DNA from: Candidatus Methanomethylophilaceae archaeon
GTDB taxonomy: Archaea > Thermoplasmatota > Thermoplasmata > Methanomassiliicoccales > Methanomethylophilaceae
Assembly (NCBI GenBank): GCA_017461225.1
Contig: JAFTYV010000058.1
Location: 1-64,000 of the forward strand
Direction of reading: 5' to 3'
DNA: 64,000 bases
Shown here: piece after piece, positions 8,618 through 17,524 of the stretch
Numbering within the stretch: the first letter of the stretch is position 1
Layout: each line of letters opens with the position of its first letter
Program-made: the position numbers and the translations under genes
Notes under the pieces: generated by a model
The model's database searches: none
What the model was told of the DNA's origin: nothing
The model's input: the letters and a program-made list of their open reading frames with translations, nothing else

Positions 8618-9040
8618 ATGCCTAGCAGAACCAAGAAATTCAGAGGATACAGGACTCACGGACGCGGAAAGAAATCCGGTCGTGGAGCAGGTATCATCGG
8701 TGGTCACGGTCAGGCAGGACTGGGAAAGACCGGCAAGATCGGTATGCTGAAGTACGACAGGGACCACTTCGGTCGCCACGGCTTCAAGAGACCCCAGTGC
8801 ATGGTCGAGGCCAACCGCACCATCAACGTCGGAGAGCTCTGCGAGCAGATCGAGAGGTTCGTCTCGATGGGATTCGCATCCAAGGAGGGTGACGCATACG
8901 CCGTCAACCTCACGGATGCGGGCATCGACAAACTTCTCGGTAACGGCAACATCGACTTCGCGGTCAATGTCGTCGTCGCAGAGGCATCCGAGAAGGCCCG
9001 TTCCAAGATCGAGGCCGTCGGCGGATCTATCGCTGAGTAA
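8618..9040 (+). CDS. rplO: 50S ribosomal protein uL15 (L15)
   Basis: Late-assembly large-subunit protein of 140 residues. The Gly/Arg-rich N-terminus (RGYRTHGRGKKSGRGAG) and GRHGFKRP are family signatures. It is the last ribosomal gene before secY, with a 25-base gap, and ends in TAA. Confidence 0.95.
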   Translation: MPSRTKKFRGYRTHGRGKKSGRGAGIIGGHGQAGLGKTGKIGMLKYDRDHFGRHGFKRPQCMVEANRTINVGELCEQIERFVSMGFASKEGDAYAVNLTDAGIDKLLGNGNIDFAVNVVVAEASEKARSKIEAVGGSIAE

Positions 9041-9065
9041 ACAATATCGGGAGAGGTAGATAGGG

Positions 9066-10601
9066 ATGGAAGAAACACCCAGCCTGTTGTACAAGATCAA
9101 ACCCTTGTCCGACAGGCTCCCCTCCGTCAAGAGGCCTGAAGGGCACGTGCACTTCAGGACCAAACTGATGTGGGTAATAGTCGTGTTGGTCGTCTACTTC
9201 GTGATGACCAACGTCTATCTGTATGGTTTGGACCAGTCCGAATCATTGGATCTGTTCGCACAGTATAGGACCATCATGGCAGGAGCTTCCGGATCGCTAC
9301 TGCAACTCGGTATTGGACCGATCGTCACAGCTTCGATCATAATGCAGCTGTTCGTCGGTGCGAAAATCATCAAACTGGACCTTGGAAAGCGCGAGGACAA
9401 GGCATGCTATCAGTCTGTGCTGAAGCTGTTGGTCATCGTCATGATCCTGTTCGAGTCCATCCCCCAGGTGTTCGGGTACCTCGTACCCTCATCTGGTGCG
9501 GAGGGACTCCTGGGATCCGCCGGAGCCAAAGTGCTCTTGATCGCCCAGCTCTTTGCAGGGTCCTACATCATCTTCATGATGGATGAGGTGGTGTCCAAGT
9601 GGGGTATCGGAAGCGGTATCTCGCTGTTCATCGCCGCAGGTGTGGCCCAGGCACTGTTCACGGGAGCCCTCAACTGGAACCCCATAGACATGTCCGAGGC
9701 CATGAGCCTGAGCAACCCCCCTGGAGGAACCATCCCCAGGGCCCTGTACTACGTCTTCACCATGTCCCCTGCGGAGATGGCAAGCGGAGGATACGAGCAG
9801 ATCTTCCTCGGTTCGCCCAACCCGATGATCGCCCTGGTCGGTACCATAGTGATCTTCGCAATAGTGGCGTACCTAGAGTCCACCCGTATCGAGCTCCCGC
9901 TCTCCCATGGAAACGCAAGGGGTGCGAGAGGACGCTATCCGATCAAACTGATGTACGCAAGCAACATCCCCGTCATCCTGATGTCCGCACTGCTCGCCAT
10001 CGTGAGCATGTCCGCACTGCTGCTCTACAGCAACGACTTCCTCAGTCAGATACCCCTGATCGGAGGAAACGCGGCCATCGGATACTTCGAGGAGGGATCG
10101 ACATACGCGGCGGGAGGTATCGCATGGTATCTGTCCGCCCCCCAGGGACTCACGTCCTGGCTCATGCCGATCCTCGACCCCGTCGCATACGGCAACGGAC
10201 ACAACGCAATCCAGAACCTGGCGCACGTGGCGATCTACTTCACCGTCATGGTGATGGGATCGATCCTGTTCGCCAAATTCTGGGTCGAGACCACCAACCT
10301 CGGTCCCGAGGCAGTGGCCAACCAGATCCAGAGGAGTGGAATGCAGATGCCCGGATTCCGTCGCGACCCCCGTGTGCTGAAGCGCGTGCTGGAGAGGTAC
10401 ATCCCCACCATCACCGTGCTCTCCGGAGCCCTCGTCGGAGGACTCGCGGCATTCGCGGACTGTGTCGGAACCACCGGAAACGCTTCCGGTACCGGAGTGC
10501 TGCTGTGCGTCGGAATCCTGATCCATCTGTACGAGGCCATCGGCCGCGAGCAGATGATGGAGATGAACCCTGTCATGAGGGGTTTCTTCGGAGGAGAGTG
10601 A
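9066..10601 (+). CDS. secY: protein translocase subunit SecY (Sec61 alpha)
   Basis: Forms the membrane channel for protein export and membrane insertion. The 511-residue protein has about ten hydrophobic segments, the first near residues 35-55. The stretch GASGSLLQLGIGPIVTASI (about 73-91) covers the plug/TM2 region, and ESTRIELPLSHGNARGARGRY matches the cytosolic loop used for ribosome and SecA docking. It closes the spc operon, as in most prokaryotes. The Sec61-beta partner is at 61605-61769; SecE is not in the window. Confidence 0.97.
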   Translation: MEETPSLLYKIKPLSDRLPSVKRPEGHVHFRTKLMWVIVVLVVYFVMTNVYLYGLDQSESLDLFAQYRTIMAGASGSLLQLGIGPIVTASIIMQLFVGAKIIKLDLGKREDKACYQSVLKLLVIVMILFESIPQVFGYLVPSSGAEGLLGSAGAKVLLIAQLFAGSYIIFMMDEVVSKWGIGSGISLFIAAGVAQALFTGALNWNPIDMSEAMSLSNPPGGTIPRALYYVFTMSPAEMASGGYEQIFLGSPNPMIALVGTIVIFAIVAYLESTRIELPLSHGNARGARGRYPIKLMYASNIPVILMSALLAIVSMSALLLYSNDFLSQIPLIGGNAAIGYFEEGSTYAAGGIAWYLSAPQGLTSWLMPILDPVAYGNGHNAIQNLAHVAIYFTVMVMGSILFAKFWVETTNLGPEAVANQIQRSGMQMPGFRRDPRVLKRVLERYIPTITVLSGALVGGLAAFADCVGTTGNASGTGVLLCVGILIHLYEAIGREQMMEMNPVMRGFFGGE

Positions 10602-10606
10602 GCTGA

Positions 10607-11329
10607 ATGCCTAATCCAGGTAGCCCGCAGAGCATGCAGGCGGCGCAGCAACAGGCGCCGCCCATGTCCAACAAGACAATGATCGGCATGATGCTGACCA
10701 TGTTCATCATGATGGCCGTCATGATGTTCAGGGACGCCATCGGTCAGGCACTGGATTTCGTGTTCAGGTACATCTCCTTCGACGGGCAGTACCCCGTGCT
10801 GACCCTGATCATCGCCGGACTGGTGATGATCACCGTCAGCACCCTGATCAGGTCCCTGATGTCCGATCCCATCGAGATGGCCCGCAATCAGCAGATTCAG
10901 GCGGACTTCAACAAGGAGTTCCGCCAGGCGAGGATCGAGAACAACCTGTTCAAGCTGAAGAAGCTCCAGGAGGAGCAGCCCCAGATCATGGCGATGTCCA
11001 TGGAGGCCAGCACGAGTCAGATGAAGGTCATGCCCATAACCATGCTCTTCATCATCCCCGTGTACGCCTGGGTCTACTACTTCCTCATCGAGGGCGGTGC
11101 GTACTTCAACGAGGCCGCGGGGACACTGGACCTGCTCCATGTCGCCATGCCCTGGGGAACGCTCGACCTCAACACGCTCCTGATGGGATTCTTCCCCGCG
11201 TGGATCGTCATCTACACGATGGTGAGTCTCCCCATAGGTCAGATCGAGAACAGGTTGATCAGGTTCATAGCACTCAAGAAGCGTCTGAACGAGCTCGACC
11301 GCGAAGTCAAGAGAGCTGAGATCGAATGA
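10607..11329 (+). CDS. DUF106 membrane protein, Oxa1/YidC/EMC3-like insertase
   Basis: Archaeal DUF106 proteins are distant relatives of YidC/Oxa1 and eukaryotic EMC3/TMCO1 and are thought to insert membrane proteins, probably at SecY. The 240-residue product has hydrophobic segments near residues 25-45, 63-83, 143-165 and 195-215, and a charged, likely coiled stretch between the second and third (MARNQQIQADFNKEFRQAR). It follows secY by five bases and overlaps cmk by four. Membership is by pattern and position; the activity is inferred. Confidence 0.88.
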   Translation: MPNPGSPQSMQAAQQQAPPMSNKTMIGMMLTMFIMMAVMMFRDAIGQALDFVFRYISFDGQYPVLTLIIAGLVMITVSTLIRSLMSDPIEMARNQQIQADFNKEFRQARIENNLFKLKKLQEEQPQIMAMSMEASTSQMKVMPITMLFIIPVYAWVYYFLIEGGAYFNEAAGTLDLLHVAMPWGTLDLNTLLMGFFPAWIVIYTMVSLPIGQIENRLIRFIALKKRLNELDREVKRAEIE

Positions 11330-11859
11330 GAATAACCATAAGCGGTCCTCCCGGATCCGGGAAGACGACCGCCTGCAGCAAGCTTTCGGAGGCACTCGGC
11401 ATGGAGGCCGTGGTCTTCGGCAAGATCTTCCGTCAGCTTGCTGCAGAAAAAAACTTAACACTTGGAGAGCTCGGCGAGTTGGCCGAGAAGGATCCCTCCA
11501 TAGACGAGATGATCGACGGCAGGATACTGGAGATCGCGAGGTCCAACGAGGACATCATTCTTGAATCCAGGTTGTCCGCCTACATGCTCACCCGCAACGG
11601 CATACCCGCGTTCAGGATCTACCTGGATGCGAGTCCCGACGTCCGTATGGCCAGGGTGGGTCTGCGCGAGGGCGAGACCTTCGAGGAGGCCCATGCTAAG
11701 ACCGTCGAGCGCCAGAGGTCCGAGGCCAAGAGGTACATGATGTACTACGGCATCGACATAGAGGACCGCAGTGTCTACGACCTCGTGGTCCTGACCGACG
11801 ACCTGACCCCCGACGAGGTCCTCGAGACCATCCTCGGTGCAATCGGGTGTTCGAATTGA
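11326..11859 (+). CDS. cmk: cytidylate kinase, archaeal type
   Basis: Phosphorylates CMP/dCMP with ATP. The 177-residue protein begins directly with the P-loop MRITISGPPGSGKTTACSKL. ESRLSAYMLTRNGIPAFRIYL and the terminal VLTDDLTPDEVLE fit the short archaeal Cmk family. In many euryarchaea L34e lies before cmk and L14e after it; here DUF106, cmk and cbf5 overlap directly, so both genes are absent from this locus. Confidence 0.92.
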   Translation: MRITISGPPGSGKTTACSKLSEALGMEAVVFGKIFRQLAAEKNLTLGELGELAEKDPSIDEMIDGRILEIARSNEDIILESRLSAYMLTRNGIPAFRIYLDASPDVRMARVGLREGETFEEAHAKTVERQRSEAKRYMMYYGIDIEDRSVYDLVVLTDDLTPDEVLETILGAIGCSN

Positions 11860-12854
11860 TCGTGAGGGACCCGGACGCGCTCCCCGACAGGTGGGGCAAG
11901 AGGCCCTCCGACCGTTCCGTGGGGGAGCTGCTCCGGGGAGGCGTCATCATCCTCGACAAACCCTCCGGGCCAACCTCGCACCAGGCGACCGCCTGGGCAC
12001 GCGATGCCCTGAAGGTCGACCGCATAGGCCACGGCGGCACATTGGACCCGTACGTCAGCGGTGTGCTACCCGTCACCGTGGGGAAGGCCGTCCGTCTCAC
12101 GGACATCGTCCTGTCCTCCGACAAGGAGTACATATGCCTCATGCGCCTCCATGCGGACCGTCCCGAGGAGCGCATCAGGGCGGTCATGTCCCGTTTCACA
12201 GGAAAGATCTATCAGCTGCCCCCCGTCCGTTCCGCAGTGAAGCGCCAGCTGAGGATCAGGACCATCCGCGAACTGGAGATCTTGGACATCAGGGGGCGCG
12301 ACATCCTGTTCAGGGTCTCGTGCGATGCCGGCACCTACGCCCGTACGCTTTGCACGGACATAGGGGATGTCCTGGGCTGCGGTGCCAACATGGTCGAGCT
12401 TCGCCGCACCCGCTCCGGGAAGATGACGGAGGCGCGTGCGGCCAGTCTCCAGGACCTGCGCGACGCTTACGTGTTCTGGCAGCAGAACGGGCGCGAGGAG
12501 TGGCTCAGGAGCCTCATCCTCCCGATGGAGGTCCTCGTGGAACCGCTTCCGAAGGTCGTCGTCAAGGCCACCGCCGTCGATGCCGTCTGCCATGGTGCGG
12601 ATCTGAACATCTGCGGCATCCATATGCTCGACGAGGACATACGCAAGAACGCACTGGTGGCGATGATGACCGCCCGTGGGGAGCTGATAGCTCTCGGCAG
12701 GATGGCGATGTCCACCTCCAAGGTGATGTCGACCTCCAAGGGCAAGGCCGTCGAGACCGAGCGTGTCTTCATGGAACCCGGTCATTATCCGAGGATGTGG
12801 AGGTACTCCACCGATCTCGATGACATCGATGCGGAGCCCGTGTTCCCCGAGTGA
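11847..12854 (+). CDS. cbf5: tRNA/rRNA pseudouridine synthase Cbf5 (TruB family)
   Basis: Catalytic subunit of archaeal H/ACA ribonucleoproteins; also makes pseudouridine 55 in tRNA. The catalytic motif with its aspartate is in GHGGTLDPYVSGVLPV (about residues 56-71). The C-terminal third (from about residue 235) fits a PUA RNA-binding domain. Start is GTG at 11847, 13 bases inside cmk; TTG at 11856 is an alternative. Last gene of the superoperon; the following TATA box starts a new unit. Confidence 0.94.
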   Translation: MFELIVRDPDALPDRWGKRPSDRSVGELLRGGVIILDKPSGPTSHQATAWARDALKVDRIGHGGTLDPYVSGVLPVTVGKAVRLTDIVLSSDKEYICLMRLHADRPEERIRAVMSRFTGKIYQLPPVRSAVKRQLRIRTIRELEILDIRGRDILFRVSCDAGTYARTLCTDIGDVLGCGANMVELRRTRSGKMTEARAASLQDLRDAYVFWQQNGREEWLRSLILPMEVLVEPLPKVVVKATAVDAVCHGADLNICGIHMLDEDIRKNALVAMMTARGELIALGRMAMSTSKVMSTSKGKAVETERVFMEPGHYPRMWRYSTDLDDIDAEPVFPE

Positions 12855-12857
12855 CCC

Positions 12858-12868
12858 GTCAGGTTATA
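12858..12868 (+). promoter_or_regulatory. TATA box for 12904-14312 unit
   Basis: AGGTTATATCC lies about 36 bases before the TTG start at 12904, which leaves a leader of roughly 10-15 nt. A GGTGAGG ribosome-binding sequence sits between them. Assignment rests on sequence and spacing only. Confidence 0.5.
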
Positions 12869-12903
12869 TCCGTTGAATCCATCCTCCGGGCAGGTGAGGT
12901 TGT

Positions 12904-13239
12904 TTGTCCCTCTTCGATAAGAGATCGCAGGTGTATGGTCCGGAGACGTTCTCCATGGGCGAGTTCGATGTGAATGCCGACGGGTACTACCGCAACGTCG
13001 TGACCGTGCCCATCGACACCAAACCGCGCAGGATGCTTTATGTGAAGGTCGCATCGGATGCCCCGGTGGACGTCGTCGTGGCAAAGGAGGACCGTTCCTC
13101 CGCGATGCACAAGGAGCATGTCGCCGATGCGGTCCTCGGCCCCATCCCCACGGAGAAGTCGCACAGCATGGGCGTCATCATCGGTGTCTTCAGAGGGGAC
13201 AGGGCGAACGTGACCCTCGAGGTATGGATGGATCGTTGA
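12904..13239 (+). CDS. conserved hypothetical protein, soluble, 111 residues
   Basis: I do not recognise a family. The product is a small soluble protein that looks mainly beta-stranded (RMLYVKVASDAPVDVVVA; GVIIGVFRGDRANVTLEVW), compatible with a small beta-sandwich. Start TTG at 12904 is supported by GGTGAGG just upstream; no ATG lies near the N-terminus. It overlaps the following membrane protein gene as TGATG, so the two are coupled and may work together, for example as a soluble partner of the membrane protein. That is inference. Confidence 0.7.
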   Translation: MSLFDKRSQVYGPETFSMGEFDVNADGYYRNVVTVPIDTKPRRMLYVKVASDAPVDVVVAKEDRSSAMHKEHVADAVLGPIPTEKSHSMGVIIGVFRGDRANVTLEVWMDR

Positions 13240-14312
13240 TGTCCCCGTCCGCAACCGGTTCCGCCATCCGCAACCGGGGTACCCGTCCACTCGCCCGGGA
13301 GCAGGACGCCGTCGCCCTGCGCCTGTTCTCCGTGATGGCCGTCCTGTCCCTGGTGACGACCGTGGCCATCTTCCTGACCACCGATGCGGGGTACCAGTCC
13401 ATGGCCGTACTGGCGGTGCCGTTCTTCGTCTTGGGTCTGCTGGACTACATCGTCAGCCGCCGTTGGGTGGCCGTGGCGTTCATTTCCGTCGCATCGGTAG
13501 CGGTGTACGTCCTCGAACCCGTCCTGGTGCCATTCATCCTCTACGTGCTGGTGTGTGCGGAGGGGGTGGTCGTTATGGTGGAGGTGATCCAGCGTCTCCT
13601 GTTCTTCAGGATAGTCCGTTCCGTGGAGGGGATGAACATCAGATCCGAACAGACCCTGTTCGACAGGGCTGTGAGGTTCCTCTTCAGCATACCATGTGAT
13701 CTGGACACCCGCAACCTGGTCCTGGATCCGGATGTCCGCAGGGACCGGATACCGTGGGGGGAGATGCTCAGGACCATGATGCTGGCACTGTGCCTCTGCA
13801 CGTTCCTGTGGATGTACATGTTCCTCAACCCGTCGTTCTCGGTGCCGACATCCGGTGCCCTGATCTACACGTTCACCATCGTCCTCTACGTGTCCATGGC
13901 GGTGATGCCGTGGAGCGTATTCGGATCGCTGGATGTGAGGATAGCCACGGGCTACCGTGACTTCAGGCTGTTCGACGGCCTGTTCGAGACAATGAAGAGG
14001 ATGTTCCTCCCCGCGGGCATCGCCCTCCTGTTCCTGGTCCTCGCACTCTCCAGCGACGGCTACACGTTCTACTACGTGTGCCTGTCCATAATGATGATCG
14101 TCATAACGACCGTGTTCTCCTCCGTGATGTACTACACCCGCAACGAGTCGTCCGTGGTCGGCGACATACTGGTGGAATGGACGGAGCACCATCCCGTCGA
14201 CATATACTCGGGATACGGGATGGGTGGGGAGGGTACGGGACACGACGTCCCCGGCACCCCCCGCAGGGATCCGGACTCCTGCTTCCAGGAGCCCGGGGAT
14301 CAGAAGTACTGA
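13239..14312 (+). CDS. polytopic membrane protein of unknown function
   Basis: A 357-residue protein with about seven to eight hydrophobic segments: two pairs near residues 30-90, a pair near 95-115, a cytoplasmic-looking charged stretch (about 125-180), and further segments at about 185-205, 208-228, 265-285 and 288-308. The tail is hydrophilic and Gly/Pro-rich. No transporter or enzyme motif was found. ATG at 13239 overlaps the preceding stop. Its end overlaps the convergent gene at 14300-14743 by 13 bases. Confidence 0.75.
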   Translation: MSPSATGSAIRNRGTRPLAREQDAVALRLFSVMAVLSLVTTVAIFLTTDAGYQSMAVLAVPFFVLGLLDYIVSRRWVAVAFISVASVAVYVLEPVLVPFILYVLVCAEGVVVMVEVIQRLLFFRIVRSVEGMNIRSEQTLFDRAVRFLFSIPCDLDTRNLVLDPDVRRDRIPWGEMLRTMMLALCLCTFLWMYMFLNPSFSVPTSGALIYTFTIVLYVSMAVMPWSVFGSLDVRIATGYRDFRLFDGLFETMKRMFLPAGIALLFLVLALSSDGYTFYYVCLSIMMIVITTVFSSVMYYTRNESSVVGDILVEWTEHHPVDIYSGYGMGGEGTGHDVPGTPRRDPDSCFQEPGDQKY

Positions 14313-14743
14313 GACTCGAACTGCTTGTTCAGTCTGCCGGGGCCGTCGAGGCTCTGGATGATGGGTTTGAAGACCTGTCCCGATGACATACCCTCGGTCT
14401 TGTTGAGTCCGATGATCTCGGGCTCGTGCCAGTTGGTGATGATGACCTGGTACTTCTGGCGGGTGTCCTCGACCTCCACACAGGGGAAGTCGATGTCCTT
14501 GAGGATGCCCAGGGACACGTCGGCGAGGATCTGGATCTCCTCCGGTGTTATCTCGTCGGACACCCTGATGAAGAACGTGTGCTCCTCGGTGGTGCCGTTG
14601 AGGAGGTACGTGACCTCCGATGCCTCCACGATGGTCTTGAACTTCACCGATGCCTCGTCATCGCCCGCAAGCTCGAGCATGCGCTCCTTCCAGGTCCTGG
14701 CGATGTCGAGGTATATCGTCTGCTTTCCGAGAATCTTCCACAT
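14300..14743 (-). CDS. conserved hypothetical protein, 147 residues
   Basis: Not recognised. The protein is soluble and mixed alpha/beta (GKQTIYLDIARTWKERMLEL; EEHTFFIRVSDEITPEEIQ), with no cysteine cluster or nucleotide-binding motif. I chose ATG at 14743; an upstream ATG at 14818 would add 25 residues of poor quality and would crowd the trpS promoter. It is divergent from trpS and convergent with the membrane protein gene. Confidence 0.65.
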   Translation of the reverse strand: MWKILGKQTIYLDIARTWKERMLELAGDDEASVKFKTIVEASEVTYLLNGTTEEHTFFIRVSDEITPEEIQILADVSLGILKDIDFPCVEVEDTRQKYQVIITNWHEPEIIGLNKTEGMSSGQVFKPIIQSLDGPGRLNKQFESQYF

Positions 14744-14831
14744 GAGCCGATGATTGTCCGCCTCGTAGTAATATGTTATTATGGATGGACATGTGCGCAC
14801 GTTCCTAAATAACCGCACGCGCGCGCCCGAG

Positions 14832-14843
14832 AAAAGTTATAAG
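14832..14843 (+). promoter_or_regulatory. trpS promoter (TATA box)
   Basis: AAAAGTTATAAG, an A-rich BRE-like stretch followed by TTATAAG, lies 32-43 bases before the trpS ATG at 14875. The predicted transcript start near 14867 gives a leader shorter than 10 nt. Confidence 0.55.
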
Positions 14844-14874
14844 ACATGGTCGCCGTTGCGCCCTCGGGTATTCT

Positions 14875-15996
14875 ATGCCAGAGGATTTCAAGGTCACACC
14901 ATGGGAAGTAACGGGGGACATCGATTACGACCTCCTCCAGGAGAAGTTCGGGACGACACCTATAGACGACGCGCTCAAGGAGAGGTTGTCCAGGTACGGC
15001 GAGCTCCACCCCATGATAAGGCGCGGGGTCTTCTACTCCCACAGGGACATGGTGCCGCTGCTCGACATGTACGACAAGGGCGAGAGGTTCGTCCTGTACA
15101 CGGGCAGGGGCCCCTCCGGCAACACGCATCTCGGTCACCTCATGCCCTGGATCTTCAACAAATGGGTCCAGGACACATTCGGAGTGGACATGCTGTTCCA
15201 GATGACCGACGATGAGAAGTTCCTCTTCAAGGACCTCACCCTCGGGGACACATCCTCAATGGCGTACGAGAACGCCCTCGATTTCATCGCACTCGGATTC
15301 GATCCGGCGAAGACCAGGATAATCCTCAACACGAAGAACATCGACAAGCTGTATCCGATGGCCCTCAGGATATCCAAGAAGGTGACCTTCTCCACGGCCA
15401 AGGCCGTCTTCGGTTTCGACAACTCGACCAACATCGGATCGATATTCTACACGACGCTCCAGTCGGTACCCGCGTTCATCCCCTCGGAGGAGGCCGGCAA
15501 GCAGGTGCCCGTGCTCATCCCCTGCGGTATCGACCAGGACCCCCACTTCAGGGTGACCAGGGATGTCGCCCCCGGTCTGGGCTATCCCAAACCCTCCCTG
15601 ATGTACTGCAAGATGTTCCCCGCACTGAACGGCGGGGACAAGATGTCGTCCTCGGACGAGAACGCCACCATATACACCACCGACACCCCCAAGGCCGTCA
15701 AGAAGAAGGTCGGGAGGGCGTTCACCGGAGGGTGCGTGTCCGTCGAGGAGCAGAGGGAGAAGGGCGGCAACCCCGAGGTCTGTGCCGTCTTCAAGTACAA
15801 CTACTACCTGTTCGAGCACGACGATGAGGCCCTCAACGAGATGGCCACCAAGTGCCGCAACGGGGAGATCCTCTGCGGTGAGTGCAAGATGTGCCTGACC
15901 GAGAAGATCAACGTGTTCCTCGAGGGACACCAGGACCGCAGGGAGAAGGCCAAGGATGTCGTGGCCGGCATGACCTACGACGGTTTCGAATGGTGA
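14875..15996 (+). CDS. trpS: tryptophan--tRNA ligase
   Basis: Class I synthetase that charges tRNA-Trp. The 373-residue protein is of the archaeal/eukaryotic type. The HIGH-class motif is GPSGNTHLGHL (about 79-89) and the KMSKS-class motif is GGDKMSSS (about 253-260). A C-terminal cysteine cluster (CRNGEILCGECKMC) may bind metal. Its substrate tRNA-Trp is at 48423-48594. It is four bases from pheS, so the two synthetases form an operon. Confidence 0.95.
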   Translation: MPEDFKVTPWEVTGDIDYDLLQEKFGTTPIDDALKERLSRYGELHPMIRRGVFYSHRDMVPLLDMYDKGERFVLYTGRGPSGNTHLGHLMPWIFNKWVQDTFGVDMLFQMTDDEKFLFKDLTLGDTSSMAYENALDFIALGFDPAKTRIILNTKNIDKLYPMALRISKKVTFSTAKAVFGFDNSTNIGSIFYTTLQSVPAFIPSEEAGKQVPVLIPCGIDQDPHFRVTRDVAPGLGYPKPSLMYCKMFPALNGGDKMSSSDENATIYTTDTPKAVKKKVGRAFTGGCVSVEEQREKGGNPEVCAVFKYNYYLFEHDDEALNEMATKCRNGEILCGECKMCLTEKINVFLEGHQDRREKAKDVVAGMTYDGFEW

Positions 15997-16000
15997 TCAC

Positions 16001-17521
16001 ATGATAGGTTCGGATATTCTGGAAGGATTGAGCCACAACGAGAAGAGGCTCCTGCTCGCATTGGACGAGGTCGGCGGTTCCGCATCCCCGGTGGATCTCA
16101 TCGGCAGCGGCAGGTTCGACCTGGAGGTCGAGATCATGGGTGCCGCCTCGTGGCTGGAGTCCAAGGGCATGGCGACCCTCACCGAGGTCGTCGAGAGGTT
16201 CTACGTGGTCTCGGACGCATCCGTCCTCGAGACGGGGCTCCCGGAGCGTGTCGCGATCAGGTGCATCGATGCCGCCGGCGGTAGGATGGACATGAACGCC
16301 CTGGCCGAGGCCATGCCCGGTGGAGCGGACAAGATCGCCGTGGGATGGCTCAAGAGGAAGGGTCTCGCCGACATCGTCAAGGACGGTGACGTGAAGGCCC
16401 TGGTGCTCACCGACAGGGCGAGGGACCTCCTGGATTCGCAGATGCCCGACGAGGAGCTCCTGGCCAGGATGGCCGCGGGACCGGTCCCCGAGGCGGAGGC
16501 GGATCCCGCCGTCGTCAAGGACCTCAGGGGACGTCAGGGCATGATCGCCGAGAAGGTGGTCACATCCAGGACCGTGTCGCTCACGGACCTCGGTACCGAG
16601 GCCGCCCGTTCGGGCATAGAGCTCAGGCCCCAGGTCTCCGACATCACCGACCGCATGATCCAGAACGGGGAGTGGAGGGATGCCGAGTTCCGCAGGTACG
16701 ACATCCAGACGTTCGCCCCCACGATCGCCCCCGCCAAGAAGCACCCCCTCTCCAGGCTCGGTGCCCAGGTCAGGAGGCTGTTCACGGACATGGGGTTCAC
16801 GGAGATGTCCTCCGAGTACGTGCAGCCCGCGTTCTGGAACCTCGACATCCTGTTCACGCCCCAGGACCATCCGGCAAGGGACCTCCAGGACACGTTCTAC
16901 CTCGAGACCCCCTCGAAGATAAGGGTCGAGGACGAGGAGCTCGTGGAGGCGGTCCGCAACATCCACGAGAACGGTTGGACGACCGGTTCCACCGGATGGG
17001 GCGGGGAGTGGTCCAGAGAGAAGGCGGAGGCCGCACTCCTCAGGACCCACAGCACCGTGAGCAGCATAAGGTACATCGCCGAGCATCCGGATGCCCCCCA
17101 GAAGGCGTTCTCCATATCCAGGATCTTCAGGAAGGAGTCCATCGATGCCACGCACCTGCCCGAGTTCACCCAGATCGAGGGTATCGTCATCGACGAGAAC
17201 GCGGACTTCAACATGCTCATCTCGATCATCAGGGAGTTCTACGCCAGGATGGGTTTCGACCAGATCCGCATCCGTCCCGCGTACTTCCCTTACACGGAGC
17301 CGTCCCTCGAACTGGAGGTGTTCTTCAACGGCAAGTGGATGGAACTGGGTGGAGCCGGCATATTCAGGCCCGAGGTCCTCGCGCCGTTCGGTGTGAAGCA
17401 CCCGGTCCTCGCATGGGGATTCGGTTTCGAGAGGTTGGCCATGCTCAAATGGAACATCAGGGACATCAGGGACCTGTACATATCCGACCTCGACAACCTC
17501 AAGGCCAACACCATACTCTGA
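16001..17521 (+). CDS. pheS: phenylalanine--tRNA ligase alpha subunit
   Basis: Catalytic subunit of the alpha2-beta2 class II synthetase. The 506-residue archaeal form begins with winged-helix-like domains (LSHNEKRLLLALDEVGG and following), then the catalytic core with motif 2 region THSTVSSIRYI and FTQIEGIVIDE, and motif 3 (AWGFGFERLAMLKWNIRDIR). The start has a very clear site, GGTGATC followed two bases later by ATG. That spacing is used below to judge another start. The beta-subunit gene pheT is not adjacent. Confidence 0.95.
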   Translation: MIGSDILEGLSHNEKRLLLALDEVGGSASPVDLIGSGRFDLEVEIMGAASWLESKGMATLTEVVERFYVVSDASVLETGLPERVAIRCIDAAGGRMDMNALAEAMPGGADKIAVGWLKRKGLADIVKDGDVKALVLTDRARDLLDSQMPDEELLARMAAGPVPEAEADPAVVKDLRGRQGMIAEKVVTSRTVSLTDLGTEAARSGIELRPQVSDITDRMIQNGEWRDAEFRRYDIQTFAPTIAPAKKHPLSRLGAQVRRLFTDMGFTEMSSEYVQPAFWNLDILFTPQDHPARDLQDTFYLETPSKIRVEDEELVEAVRNIHENGWTTGSTGWGGEWSREKAEAALLRTHSTVSSIRYIAEHPDAPQKAFSISRIFRKESIDATHLPEFTQIEGIVIDENADFNMLISIIREFYARMGFDQIRIRPAYFPYTEPSLELEVFFNGKWMELGGAGIFRPEVLAPFGVKHPVLAWGFGFERLAMLKWNIRDIRDLYISDLDNLKANTIL

Positions 17522-17524
17522 TCA

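Noticed and set aside
15908-17401. 497-codon minus-strand frame opposite pheS
   Set aside because: Antisense shadow; no domain, biased composition, and pheS is certain.
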